NCBI GenBank assembly: GCA_017640665.1
Contig: JAEPQE010000003.1
Location: 248,001-312,000 of the forward strand
Origin: Balneolaceae bacterium
GTDB lineage: Bacteria > Bacteroidota > Rhodothermia > Balneolales > Balneolaceae
Length of the DNA: 64,000 nucleotides
Reading direction: 5' to 3'
Below, piece after piece: positions 42,389-51,624 of this stretch. The stretch's first letter is position 1. Each line of letters opens with the position of its first letter. The notes below the pieces were generated by a model, which saw only the letters and a program-made list of their open reading frames with translations, was not told the DNA's origin and ran no database searches. A program made the translations under genes and the position numbers.

Positions 42389-43431
42389 GCGCTCAACTCC
42401 ATCTCCAGAGATACTAAGAATTCATTTTCCTTCTTAGAATAGTGGAAGGCATGTTTATCCTGATAAATCATCGATAACCTTTCTTTCAGATTTTTAAGAC
42501 CAATTTTTGTTGAATCTTCAGATTCACGGACGATTTTATTCTTAGACAACAGTTGTATCCTGTTTTCCTTAAGTACCAAAGAAATACTGATGAAAGATTC
42601 TCTTGCAGGATGAATGCCATACTTAAAAGCGTTTTCTATAATCGGGATTAACAAAAGCGGGGAGATCCAATATTCATCTAGTTTATCTTCAGGGATATCA
42701 AAAGAGACTTCTATCTCGTTTTTTGTACCTGCTCGTAAACTTTGCAGTTCGATGTATTTTTTAAGGAATTCTATTTCTTTAGAAAGCCGAACGCGATCGT
42801 TCTCAGCATATTCCAGGTTATAACGCATCAAAGTGCCAAGTTTGGTGATTGCTTCAGCAGTTTCCTGGCTGTCCTCTTTTAAAGCAATCGCATATATATT
42901 ATTCAATGTGTTAAATAGAAAATGAGGATCGATCTGGGTTTTCAAATAGGCGAGCTTCATTTCAGACCGTTCTGATTTTAATCGCTCTATAAAACTTAAA
43001 TTCACCAACCAATCTTTGGTGAATGTATATGCGAATGAGAAAAGAAATCCCAAAAAGATTCCTCCTGATACCGAATACTTACTGAAAAGAGCTTCGATAA
43101 AGGTGAGTTGCTCAGGATCATGGTTATCATTCAATACCAATACATGAAATATTGAACGACCCGCTTCTATGCATACAACAGTTACAATCAGCATACCAAT
43201 ATAGCCCAGCCATCGCTTTTTTGAGAGAAATTCGGGGATCAGGTAAAAGGAATTCAGATAAAAAACTAATGGGAGGGCAAGGAAATTCATCCGGATGATA
43301 TTTTTAGATTTATCATCAATAGAGGTGCCCATTCCGGCTTCCATGAACCAAATAAAAAGCACAAAGAGTACAATGTGTACGAGAGACTCTTTAGTATGAT
43401 TTTTTAAAATATATGTGATTCTGGATTCCAT
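42385..43431 (-). CDS. LytS/YpdA-type sensor histidine kinase
   Basis: 348 residues from ATG 43431; a start at 43518 would lie inside the previous gene. Four membrane helices (about 12-160) precede the His_kinase domain. The H box is KTQIDPHFLFNTLNNIYAIAL and the N box PLLLIPIIENAFKYGIH, as in the LytS family that partners LytTR regulators. It has no large periplasmic domain, so it probably senses a signal in the membrane or from the adjacent transporter. The upstream gene ends 1 bp before its start. Confidence 0.92.
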   Translation of the reverse strand: MESRITYILKNHTKESLVHIVLFVLFIWFMEAGMGTSIDDKSKNIIRMNFLALPLVFYLNSFYLIPEFLSKKRWLGYIGMLIVTVVCIEAGRSIFHVLVLNDNHDPEQLTFIEALFSKYSVSGGIFLGFLFSFAYTFTKDWLVNLSFIERLKSERSEMKLAYLKTQIDPHFLFNTLNNIYAIALKEDSQETAEAITKLGTLMRYNLEYAENDRVRLSKEIEFLKKYIELQSLRAGTKNEIEVSFDIPEDKLDEYWISPLLLIPIIENAFKYGIHPARESFISISLVLKENRIQLLSKNKIVRESEDSTKIGLKNLKERLSMIYQDKHAFHYSKKENEFLVSLEMELSA

Positions 43432-43432
43432 A

Positions 43433-46400
43433 TCATTCAATGATAAGGGTATTATCGGAGATATTTTGTTCGATAAGAATGTGCTTTGGATCGAGTACAA
43501 TTTTTGAGGTTTTTTCACCTATGGTAAAAATGATTGAATTCTGTCCTTCTCCAACATATACTGATTCTAGTTGAATGAGTTTGTCCTCAGAATCAAAAGC
43601 TCCTATTTGCAGATAAAATCCTGATGCGCCTGAGAGTTTTTCGTCAAAACCTTGTATTTGATACTTCGATTCTTTCCTTTCTTTTGAAGAGCTTACTGTG
43701 AGTTCAATTTCGAATTCAGAGCTCTCAGTAGATTGCATAGAATAATCTACTATTTCATTTTTATATACCGTTGACGTTTCAAATAAGTCATAAATCAGGT
43801 AAGTAAGTGAATCGGGAGTCTGACTTTTTAAATGAGATATAAAATCTAATGAGGTTGGATAGGGTGGGGCTTTTGAAGCGAAGCTTTCAATAAAGTTTCT
43901 TAGAACTTGTTCAAACTGCTTACTTCCCAGATGCTGATACATTGAGTTTAGAGCGAGCAATCCTCTCGCATAGCTTATATGAGCTTCATTAGGTGTAACG
44001 AAAATAAGCGGAGATTCTTCATTTGTTCTATTGCGTTGATTGAAGTACCGATTACTAATGGTATCTAGATAGAGCTTCTTTTTTTCGGGACCGTACCCTT
44101 GCTCCAATATCTGTAAGGCTGTGAATTCGGCAAAACCTTCGGTTAGAAAGCGGCTTCCAAGGGCATCAGCAGGAATGATTTGATGTCCCCACCATTGGTG
44201 GGAAAGTTCGTGAGCTGTAAGCCGAAATACGTCGTCAAATCTGTTTTCGCTGGTATCCTGTTTACTGAAAAAACCGGCAAACTCTGAGAATGGGATTGTC
44301 TGAGTGAATGATTGAGCAAAACTCCCATAAGTCTTAGAAAACTCAACAATTCTTAGTTCTTTAAACGGGTAGCCTCCAAAAGTGGAGTCAGTATAACCTA
44401 AAGTTGCTTTCATGGCAGACATCATCCTCTCCAGATTAAAGGTATGTGTAGGATGGTGATAAATCTGCAAACTTATTACATTCAACGAATCTTCAAATAC
44501 ATCAAAACGACCAGATTGGACAGATATACCATTTCGAATTGGGTTTGTAGATTCAAATTTGAAATAAGCACGGTTATCTTCTCGCCATTCAGCCACCAGA
44601 TTTCCGGGTGTTATAGCAATTTGATTAACGCTGGTGCCGACTGTAATATCCAAATCAAGTAAATCAATATGGTGACCTACATAACTATTAATTCCTGCTG
44701 CAGAATCTCTTAGGTTGATTTTACCATCCTCCAATTCCGGTAAATCGTATTTACTTCTTGTAGAAGGATTTTTCAATTCGATATCTGGATAACCGATTGA
44801 AGGGAAATCAGCCAGAAAGAAAGTACCATTATTAATGACTTTCGAATTTTCGGAGAACCAATTCTCAGGGTGATTTTCAGCACTAAAATTTACTTTTAAT
44901 GTATCAGCCGGTTGCAGTGGAGTAGATAGTTTGAGTACTTCAAACCGAAGAATTGAATCAACAGCTATTTTGTCAACTCTTTGATCAATAATACCAGTAA
45001 GACTGACATCATTCGGGCATGAAAAGAGGAGTGTATCAAGTGGGACTGTTTCATCATTAACAAAGTACAGGGTTCCTGAAGAAGTATAACTGCGTTGAGA
45101 AGGAAAAATATTCATGTTCATTTTGAGGGCTTTCAATCTTGGCTGAGGAAGATTCTTCAAATGCCCAATTAGCTTTTCAGCCTCTGCTTTTCTTTGTTCT
45201 GTTATAAGAGCAGGTTCGTTGTTATGAGGATAGATAATGGTAGAAATTGAAAACCCCGTCCCTACAAAAAGAATACATAATAAAACAAGAGCCATTACGG
45301 CTTTTTGCGAGCTTCTTTCTTTTGCAATAAGAAGGCGCTCTTTGAGTGTGAAAATCTGTCCACGTCGGGTAAACAGAAGCGTTCCGATTAATAAAATCCC
45401 GCCAAAAATAGCCCAGTAAAATTTATGAGCAAAGAATGAGCGAAGGGAAGCTCCATATCCGGATAAGTCGGAATATTGTGGAATGGGTGCTTCATTAAAG
45501 GCGTAAATATCTTTTTCAATACCAATTGATTCAATCCCGGACAAACCAAATGCAAAAACTACAAGTAAGAAAAACCCCAGATACTGGTTGCGAAGGATCG
45601 TTTGAACAAACAAAGCCATAGCCGCCCAGATTGCCTGACCAATGAATAAAACTCCATACACATGAAATACATACAAGGATAGTTCAAATTGAGTAAATCC
45701 TTTCCAAAGTTGAACCGAAACTCCGCCAAGAATGATCATCGTTAAAAGAACGGCTTGTAGTTTTAGAAGAGTTAAAAACTTTGAAATTAAGAGTGTAAGA
45801 TTTGAAACCTGAGTGGAGTCTATGAGTGCATCCATTCCGGTTTGGATATCTTTATTCACAAGAAATCCAGCATACAAAAAGGTGACTATCATCACAATGA
45901 AAGAGAAGAACAGGGAAGGGAGTAATAGCATCACTTGGGTAAGTGGGTAGATGCGGGTCGTGTATTCGGGATTCACCTGCCCAAGTAATAAGAACATGAA
46001 TAACAAACTTACCAGCATTAATACAATGAATGTTCTGCTCTTAATTATTGCGCTGAATTGAAAAGAGGAAAGTTCCCATGAGTTTCGAATTCCGACAGGT
46101 AAAAAGGTTGATAAGCTGAATGAAGAGGCATTCTGAAAATCTGAAGATAAGTTCTCTGATTTTCGATTACTGACGAAGCTCAAAAAACTTTGTTTATGAG
46201 TTAAATTAAATAAGGTATAAGCAAAAGTTCCGATACAAACTGATATACCTGACCAAAGTAATCTGTTCAGCACCAGATCATTAGTTAACGGAACGAACTG
46301 AGTATTGACTTCTGAGATCGTCCAACCTGCAGTAGCATTTAGAACGGCAAATTCTCCGAATGGATCCAGAAGGGTTAGTGTAGAAAGATTATCGGGGCCA

Positions 46401-47005
46401 GCAAGGATAAAAAGAATTGCTCTGCGGAGAACAAATACCAGAATAACCGTAACGAAAGCTGCATGGATATTTCTGGAGAGTGAAACAACAGAGAAGGTCA
46501 GAACTCCAATCCAGAAAGAGTTAACTAAAGTGATACTCAGAAAAGGTACCAGATATATCGAAAATGAATGATCTCCGATCAGTCCTTCATTTACTCCCGG
46601 AAGGATACTTCCAACAAATAAACCAGTGTAGAAAAATGCCTGGATAATGAATATCAGGAGAAAACCTGAAGCAAATTTTCCACTAATGTATTGAGCTTTG
46701 TTAATGGGGTATGAATAAAGAACCAGGTAGCCATTCGTCTGAAAATCCCGATATATAGTTCCGCATAGAAATAGCGGAACGAGAAATAAAGAAAAGAGTT
46801 GAACATCGAAGAAATAGGAGAAAATATTAGAAGAAGCATTAGCAAAAGGTCGACTGTTTTGGGAAATGGACTGCTCACCTAAGATATCAGCAGAAAGAGC
46901 CATAATGCCTATGCCTGCACAAAAAAAGAGCCCCAAAAAAACACTAAAAACAGGCTGCTTTAACCAATGTTGAAGCTCATATCTGAAAATCTTGTAACTA
47001 AGCAT
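43433..47005 (-). CDS. ABC permease fused to an M1-family metallopeptidase
   Basis: 1,190 residues. The first about 590 residues hold roughly twelve membrane helices in two ABC-2-like sets (INKAQYISGKFASGF and a second NKDIQTGMDALIDSTQ loop). The remainder is a peptidase M1/gluzincin domain with the zinc motif LTAHELSHQWWGHQ near residue 931 and the downstream Glu in RFLTEGFAEF, facing the outside if membrane topology holds. A single helix (about 570-590) links the parts. It partners the ATPase gene, which it overlaps by 8 bp. The system may export and process a peptide, in the manner of lantibiotic-type efflux, but no substrate gene is evident. Confidence 0.9.
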   Translation of the reverse strand: MLSYKIFRYELQHWLKQPVFSVFLGLFFCAGIGIMALSADILGEQSISQNSRPFANASSNIFSYFFDVQLFSLFLVPLFLCGTIYRDFQTNGYLVLYSYPINKAQYISGKFASGFLLIFIIQAFFYTGLFVGSILPGVNEGLIGDHSFSIYLVPFLSITLVNSFWIGVLTFSVVSLSRNIHAAFVTVILVFVLRRAILFILAGPDNLSTLTLLDPFGEFAVLNATAGWTISEVNTQFVPLTNDLVLNRLLWSGISVCIGTFAYTLFNLTHKQSFLSFVSNRKSENLSSDFQNASSFSLSTFLPVGIRNSWELSSFQFSAIIKSRTFIVLMLVSLLFMFLLLGQVNPEYTTRIYPLTQVMLLLPSLFFSFIVMIVTFLYAGFLVNKDIQTGMDALIDSTQVSNLTLLISKFLTLLKLQAVLLTMIILGGVSVQLWKGFTQFELSLYVFHVYGVLFIGQAIWAAMALFVQTILRNQYLGFFLLVVFAFGLSGIESIGIEKDIYAFNEAPIPQYSDLSGYGASLRSFFAHKFYWAIFGGILLIGTLLFTRRGQIFTLKERLLIAKERSSQKAVMALVLLCILFVGTGFSISTIIYPHNNEPALITEQRKAEAEKLIGHLKNLPQPRLKALKMNMNIFPSQRSYTSSGTLYFVNDETVPLDTLLFSCPNDVSLTGIIDQRVDKIAVDSILRFEVLKLSTPLQPADTLKVNFSAENHPENWFSENSKVINNGTFFLADFPSIGYPDIELKNPSTRSKYDLPELEDGKINLRDSAAGINSYVGHHIDLLDLDITVGTSVNQIAITPGNLVAEWREDNRAYFKFESTNPIRNGISVQSGRFDVFEDSLNVISLQIYHHPTHTFNLERMMSAMKATLGYTDSTFGGYPFKELRIVEFSKTYGSFAQSFTQTIPFSEFAGFFSKQDTSENRFDDVFRLTAHELSHQWWGHQIIPADALGSRFLTEGFAEFTALQILEQGYGPEKKKLYLDTISNRYFNQRNRTNEESPLIFVTPNEAHISYARGLLALNSMYQHLGSKQFEQVLRNFIESFASKAPPYPTSLDFISHLKSQTPDSLTYLIYDLFETSTVYKNEIVDYSMQSTESSEFEIELTVSSSKERKESKYQIQGFDEKLSGASGFYLQIGAFDSEDKLIQLESVYVGEGQNSIIFTIGEKTSKIVLDPKHILIEQNISDNTLIIE

Positions 47006-47888
47006 GTTCAGCCTCTGTAATTTGCAGTATCAGAAAATATGCGTCTTCTAAAGAAGCAGTGGAGAGAGTGAACTCAGGGGAGGGTTGCGACCTAGAAAAA
47101 ACTCTTACCCTTAGTTTTTGTTGAGGAGTAAACGAAGATGATAGCACGCTATACTTAGTTTTGTATTCACTCAATTTATCGGTGGCTATGTCACAGGTCC
47201 AGATGTTTGTCTCTATGTTTTGCACGATGTTGGTGGGGGTTCCTTCCATCAAAACCATTCCTTTATTTATCATGGCGAGATTTTGACATAACTCGGTTAC
47301 ATCTTCAACAAGGTGAGTAGAGAAAATGACCACGGTATCCTGGCTTATCTCCCGTAATAGATTTAAAAATCGTCTTCTCTCAGCTGGATCTAACCCCGCT
47401 GTGGGTTCGTCTACAATGATTAGTTTTGGATCATTTAAAAGAAGTTGAGCTATTCCAAAACGCTGTCGCATACCTCCGGAGTAATCACTCACTGCATTTT
47501 TTCGTACATCAAATAAGTTCGTAAGCTCCAGTACTTCCTGAATTTTTGATCTACGCTCTTTTACAGAACTAATACCTTTCAGAATTCCGAAATAGTTCAA
47601 AAGCCTTTCTGCACTTTCATTGGGATATACCCCAAACTCCTGGGGGAGATAGCCCAATAACCTTCTCAGCTTTGTATGCTCTGAGTGAATATTAATTCCA
47701 TTGAAGAACAGAGAACCGGAATCAGGTCGTTGAAGGGTAGCAATGGTTCTCATCAAAGTAGATTTGCCAGCGCCATTGGGTCCGAGTAGACCAAACATTC
47801 CATCAGAAATTTCCAGACTGATATTGCTTAAAGCTTTGACACCATTAGGATATTGTTTGCTGAAATTTTTGATCGACAATGAATTCAT
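46998..47888 (-). CDS. ABC transporter ATP-binding protein
   Basis: 296 residues. Walker A GPNGAGKSTLMRT, signature YSGGMRQRFGIAQ, Walker B KLIIVDEPTAGLDP and the His switch STHLVEDV are intact. It is the ABC-2-type drug/peptide exporter class. It overlaps the permease-peptidase gene by 8 bp and begins the operon; its leader holds a hairpin that includes the ribosome-binding region. Confidence 0.96.
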   Translation of the reverse strand: MNSLSIKNFSKQYPNGVKALSNISLEISDGMFGLLGPNGAGKSTLMRTIATLQRPDSGSLFFNGINIHSEHTKLRRLLGYLPQEFGVYPNESAERLLNYFGILKGISSVKERRSKIQEVLELTNLFDVRKNAVSDYSGGMRQRFGIAQLLLNDPKLIIVDEPTAGLDPAERRRFLNLLREISQDTVVIFSTHLVEDVTELCQNLAMINKGMVLMEGTPTNIVQNIETNIWTCDIATDKLSEYKTKYSVLSSSFTPQQKLRVRVFSRSQPSPEFTLSTASLEDAYFLILQITEAEHA

Positions 47889-47889
47889 A

Positions 47890-47935
47890 ACACTCCATTT
47901 CTTAGAATAATCTTAATCTAAGAATAGAGCAGTGT
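47890..47935 (-). promoter_or_regulatory. Hairpin at the start of the ABC operon leader
   Basis: On the minus strand ACACT (47931-47935) pairs with AGTGT (47890-47894), and TTCTTAGA (47917-47924) with TCTAAGAA (47899-47906). The Shine-Dalgarno-like GGAG (47893-47896) lies within the right limb, just 2 bp before the ATG at 47888. This could hide the ribosome-binding site until unfolded. Confidence 0.45.
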
Positions 47936-48023
47936 CATCAGTTTTCTAAACCTTTGTTATGAACTCACAAAAATATGTTACGAAAGGAAGTTTAGTCGTT
48001 GTTAGATCGGATTAGTCTAAAAC

Positions 48024-49739
48024 CTAAAGTTCTCCTTTTCTAATCTGCTTGTCTGCATAATCTACAGCTCTGGCAGTTATCGCCATATAGGTAATACTCG
48101 GATTCTGAGTTCCGGCACTGGTCATACAAGCTCCATCCGTTACGAATACGTTGGGTACGCTATGAATTTGATTCCATTTGTTGAGTACACTGGTATCTTT
48201 GGAATGTCCCATTCTTGCAGTTCCCATCTCGTGGATTGCAGCACCTACGGCGGTTTGAGCGTTGTAGGAAGTTATATCTTCACATCCGGCTGCTTCAAGC
48301 ATTTCGACAGCGCATGCAACGCCATCTTCCCGGAGTTTCATTTCATTTTCTCTGAGCTTCGCATCAAACACGATAGTAGGCATGCCATGTTTATCGGGCT
48401 TGTCAAAATTCAGAAACATTCGATTTTCGTGGTAGGGTAGTATCTCTCCAAAACAGGTGATCGAGACTCCCCAGTCTCCGGGTTCAAAAATTTTGTCTTT
48501 ATCTTTTTTCCCAATGATTCCTGCAGGAGTTTGAGCTCCACGTCCGGCACCGCCCTGATATCCATAACCGCGTACAAAATTGTCCATTTTTGTTTCATCA
48601 TCAATATTTCTGAATCGGGGAATATAAAACCCCGCAGGTTTTCTACCGTAGTAATACTTGTCTTTCATTCCCGGGATTCTTCCACTTGCCCCCATTCCAT
48701 AATGGTGATCCATCATATTATGGCCGAGTTCACCACTTTCGTTACCAAGTCCTGTTGGATATGCTTCCGATCTGCTGTTAAGCAAAATGGCTGTAGTACC
48801 AACCGTACTCGCATTGCAGAAGATGATGCGGGAATTAAATTCAATTTCCTCACCTGTATTGGCATCTTTAACTCTTACACCGGTTGCTTTACCCGTGGAG
48901 TTATCGTACATAATTTCATGCACAATGCTATCTGCTCGTAAAGTAAGGTTACCTGTTTCTTCGGCAACTGCCAGTGTTGAAGAAAGACTGCAAAAAGGAG
49001 CTCCATAAAAACATCCCCGCCAGCATCGGTTTCTTGATTGGCAAGGACCTCGTTTGCCTTTGTGAACCTCCGGATTATACTCACTTAAATTGGCAATACG
49101 TCCTGGAGTGATAACTCTTCTGGGATACTTTGCCATTACCTTTTCCCGCATACTTTGTTCCGCACAATTCAAAGGGAAAGGTTTCAGGAACTTCCCGTCT
49201 GGAACCTGTGGTAAACCCTCCGCCTGCCCCGAAACTCCTACAAATGTTTCTACATAATCGTACCAAGGCTCAATATCTTTGTAGCGAATTGGCCAGTCGA
49301 CTCCGTGACCATCTTTTAGGTTGGCTTCAAAGTCCAGGTCGCTCCACCGATAGCAATGCCTTCCCCACATAATAGAACGTCCACCAACGTGATGGCCCCG
49401 AATCCAGTCGAAGCGTCCTATTTCATCATAATCATAGTCGCTGTCTTTGTTTACCCAATGTTTATTATCCTGGTTCACCCACCAGTTCAAACGGTCTTGC
49501 TTAAAATAGTGAAGTGCTTTCTCCTCTGCAGAAACAACGTTATTGTGGGGTAAATCCCAGGCTTCATCGTTCGCAGTCGGGTAATCGCCATGTTTTACCA
49601 TTCTTCCACGCTCTAATACCAGCGTTTTATATCCTTTTGTAGTCAATTCCATTGCAGCGTAACCACCACTAATTCCTGATCCAATTACAATGGCATCGAA
49701 TGTGGTCTGCTTTTTAGCTTCGATATTCAGATTGCCCAT
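48024..49739 (-). CDS. GMC-family FAD oxidoreductase
   Basis: 571 residues. FAD-binding start VIGSGISGGYAAMEL, the GMC signatures GRSIMWGRH and MDHHYGMGASG, then a C-terminal GMC_oxred_C with AIHEMGTARMG and TQNPSITYMAITARA. Such enzymes oxidise sugars or alcohols, often in the periplasm with a gluconate 2-dehydrogenase small subunit. Its 5' end overlaps the small-subunit gene by 13 bp. A cytochrome partner is not in the window. Confidence 0.93.
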   Translation of the reverse strand: MGNLNIEAKKQTTFDAIVIGSGISGGYAAMELTTKGYKTLVLERGRMVKHGDYPTANDEAWDLPHNNVVSAEEKALHYFKQDRLNWWVNQDNKHWVNKDSDYDYDEIGRFDWIRGHHVGGRSIMWGRHCYRWSDLDFEANLKDGHGVDWPIRYKDIEPWYDYVETFVGVSGQAEGLPQVPDGKFLKPFPLNCAEQSMREKVMAKYPRRVITPGRIANLSEYNPEVHKGKRGPCQSRNRCWRGCFYGAPFCSLSSTLAVAEETGNLTLRADSIVHEIMYDNSTGKATGVRVKDANTGEEIEFNSRIIFCNASTVGTTAILLNSRSEAYPTGLGNESGELGHNMMDHHYGMGASGRIPGMKDKYYYGRKPAGFYIPRFRNIDDETKMDNFVRGYGYQGGAGRGAQTPAGIIGKKDKDKIFEPGDWGVSITCFGEILPYHENRMFLNFDKPDKHGMPTIVFDAKLRENEMKLREDGVACAVEMLEAAGCEDITSYNAQTAVGAAIHEMGTARMGHSKDTSVLNKWNQIHSVPNVFVTDGACMTSAGTQNPSITYMAITARAVDYADKQIRKGEL

Positions 49740-50296
49740 GCCTTACCTCCGGTTTCGCTTAAAGAAATACACGGATCATAATATCCCGGAATTGGTAAAT
49801 AATTAAGATGATTGGTGGCAATTTGCTGCATATTCCGATAGTAGTTTACTGTTCTGTTTTTCAAGTCCCATAGTGCCCATCTATGTTCATTAAGAGTATC
49901 GGAAGTAGAAGAGTCGAGTTTGCTAAGTATATCAGTTCGTGCTTCTTCCTCTAACTCCCAAAATCTTGTTTCGCCGGCTTGTTGATGAATATATTTCTCA
50001 AAATCTAAGAATCTGACCAGATAAGATTTCTTCTGATCTTCGAAAAAAGTAGCTGAAATCATACTGTCAATTTTTTGTGGTACTGCGACCTCGCTTGCAG
50101 AAGGGGAGTCAGTTTTCGGGAGGATGGTATCCGAAATAGCGGATACCAGTTTGAGTTGTTCCTCAGTAAAAAAAGAAGGGTTATAAGCTTCTAAAATTGA
50201 TTTTGGGATGCTCTTACTTCCAAAAAGCACCGAACTTAAAAAGGGAGTGCCAATTAAAGCACCGGCTGCAAACTTAATGACTTCGCGACGTTTCAT
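49727..50296 (-). CDS. Gluconate 2-dehydrogenase subunit 3-like protein
   Basis: 189 residues. KRREVIKFAAGALIG is a twin-arginine-type signal. LKLVSAISDTILPKTDSPSASEVAVP is the subunit-3 hallmark, and the C-terminus YYDPCISLSETGGKAWAI matches the family. It helps export and mature the GMC flavoprotein, which overlaps it by 13 bp. Confidence 0.9.
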   Translation of the reverse strand: MKRREVIKFAAGALIGTPFLSSVLFGSKSIPKSILEAYNPSFFTEEQLKLVSAISDTILPKTDSPSASEVAVPQKIDSMISATFFEDQKKSYLVRFLDFEKYIHQQAGETRFWELEEEARTDILSKLDSSTSDTLNEHRWALWDLKNRTVNYYRNMQQIATNHLNYLPIPGYYDPCISLSETGGKAWAI

Positions 50297-50378
50297 AAAA
50301 AAAATATTAATTACTCAAGACGTTTGAATAAACTATAAAAAAAGAAAGGATGCCACTCGGAAAAGGCTATTATTTGAT

Positions 50379-51545
50379 TTAAATACAATTCACCAAAACA
50401 TCTACTGCCTGTTCAATTTCCTGCTGAGAAATTACCAAAGGAGGAACAATTCGAAGCACATTTCCACCTGCCGCATTCGAAAGTACTTTATGTTCGAACA
50501 TCTTTTCTACCACAGGCCTACCGGGAACAGAAAGCTCGACTCCAATCATCAGTCCCATTCCCCGTACATCTACTACCTTTTCATTATTGGTTGTTTTCTC
50601 ACTGATGAGATTCATCATAAACGCGCCTTTTTCGGCCGCTTGCTCGGTCAGATTTTCTTTTTGGATGGTTTTAAGACAGGCATTTCCAACCGCAGCAGCA
50701 AAAGGGTTTCCCCCAAAAGTGGTCCCGTGATTTCCATGTCCCAAAACAGAAGCAATTTCCTCTTTTGCTATAATTGCCCCGATTGGAATACCACCAGCTA
50801 ATGCTTTAGCTGAAGCTATGATATCAGGCTTAATTCCATAATGCTCAAAACACCAGAATTTACCAGTACGCGCTACACCTGTTTGTACCTCGTCTATAAT
50901 GAGGAGGATATTTTGTTCATCGCACAGTGCTCTGACTTTCTGCACAAACTCTTTATCTGCAATATTCACCCCGCTGTTTCCCTGGATAAGCTCAAAAGCA
51001 ATGGCGATGGTTTGATCATCAACAACGTCAAGAAGGGCGTCAAAATCATTGTAAGGTGATTGAATGAATCCGGATGGGAGAGGTGCAAAACCTTCCTGAT
51101 AATTGGGTTTACTTAAAGTGATACTTGCTAATGAGCGTCCGTGAAAACCATTAGTGAGAGAAATTATATTACCTGTTTTGCCATGTTCATGTCCCCATTT
51201 CCTAGCCAGTTTTAAGGTTCCTTCCATCGCTTCCATACCACTATTACAAAGGAATACCCGATCAAGTCCGGTAAGGTAGGAGAGCCGTTCAATAAATTCG
51301 CTTTGTGGGTCTGTGTAATAAAAATTGGAAACATGAAGCAGTTTTTCTGCTTGTTCTTTGATGGCTTCAACAATGGCAGGATGGGAATGTCCCAGATTGT
51401 TTACGGCAATTCCTGCAAGGAGATCAATGTATTCTTCGCCATTTACATCCCATACTTTTGCGCCAAGACCTTTATCAATAGTTATAGGGAAGCGATTATA
51501 TACCTGAAAGTGATGCTTTTTTTCTAATGCCTGAGCTGAGTTCAT
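50379..51545 (-). CDS. Class III aminotransferase (acetylornithine-like)
   Basis: 388 residues. PLP fold-type I: NSGMEAMEGTLKLARKWG, HGRSLASITLS, IIDEVQTGVARTGKFWCF and PLP Lys near residue 248 in ASAKALAGGIPIGA; TTFGGNPFAAAVG follows. This matches acetylornithine/ornithine-type transaminases, but no arg genes adjoin, so another omega-amino acid is possible. Stand-alone gene. Confidence 0.88.
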   Translation of the reverse strand: MNSAQALEKKHHFQVYNRFPITIDKGLGAKVWDVNGEEYIDLLAGIAVNNLGHSHPAIVEAIKEQAEKLLHVSNFYYTDPQSEFIERLSYLTGLDRVFLCNSGMEAMEGTLKLARKWGHEHGKTGNIISLTNGFHGRSLASITLSKPNYQEGFAPLPSGFIQSPYNDFDALLDVVDDQTIAIAFELIQGNSGVNIADKEFVQKVRALCDEQNILLIIDEVQTGVARTGKFWCFEHYGIKPDIIASAKALAGGIPIGAIIAKEEIASVLGHGNHGTTFGGNPFAAAVGNACLKTIQKENLTEQAAEKGAFMMNLISEKTTNNEKVVDVRGMGLMIGVELSVPGRPVVEKMFEHKVLSNAAGGNVLRIVPPLVISQQEIEQAVDVLVNCI

Positions 51546-51624
51546 ATAGTATAATATTATTCTGATTCAGAATTTAAAGACTAACAGCGATAAGGTTATA
51601 AGTTTAAATTTAATTCTAAAAACC

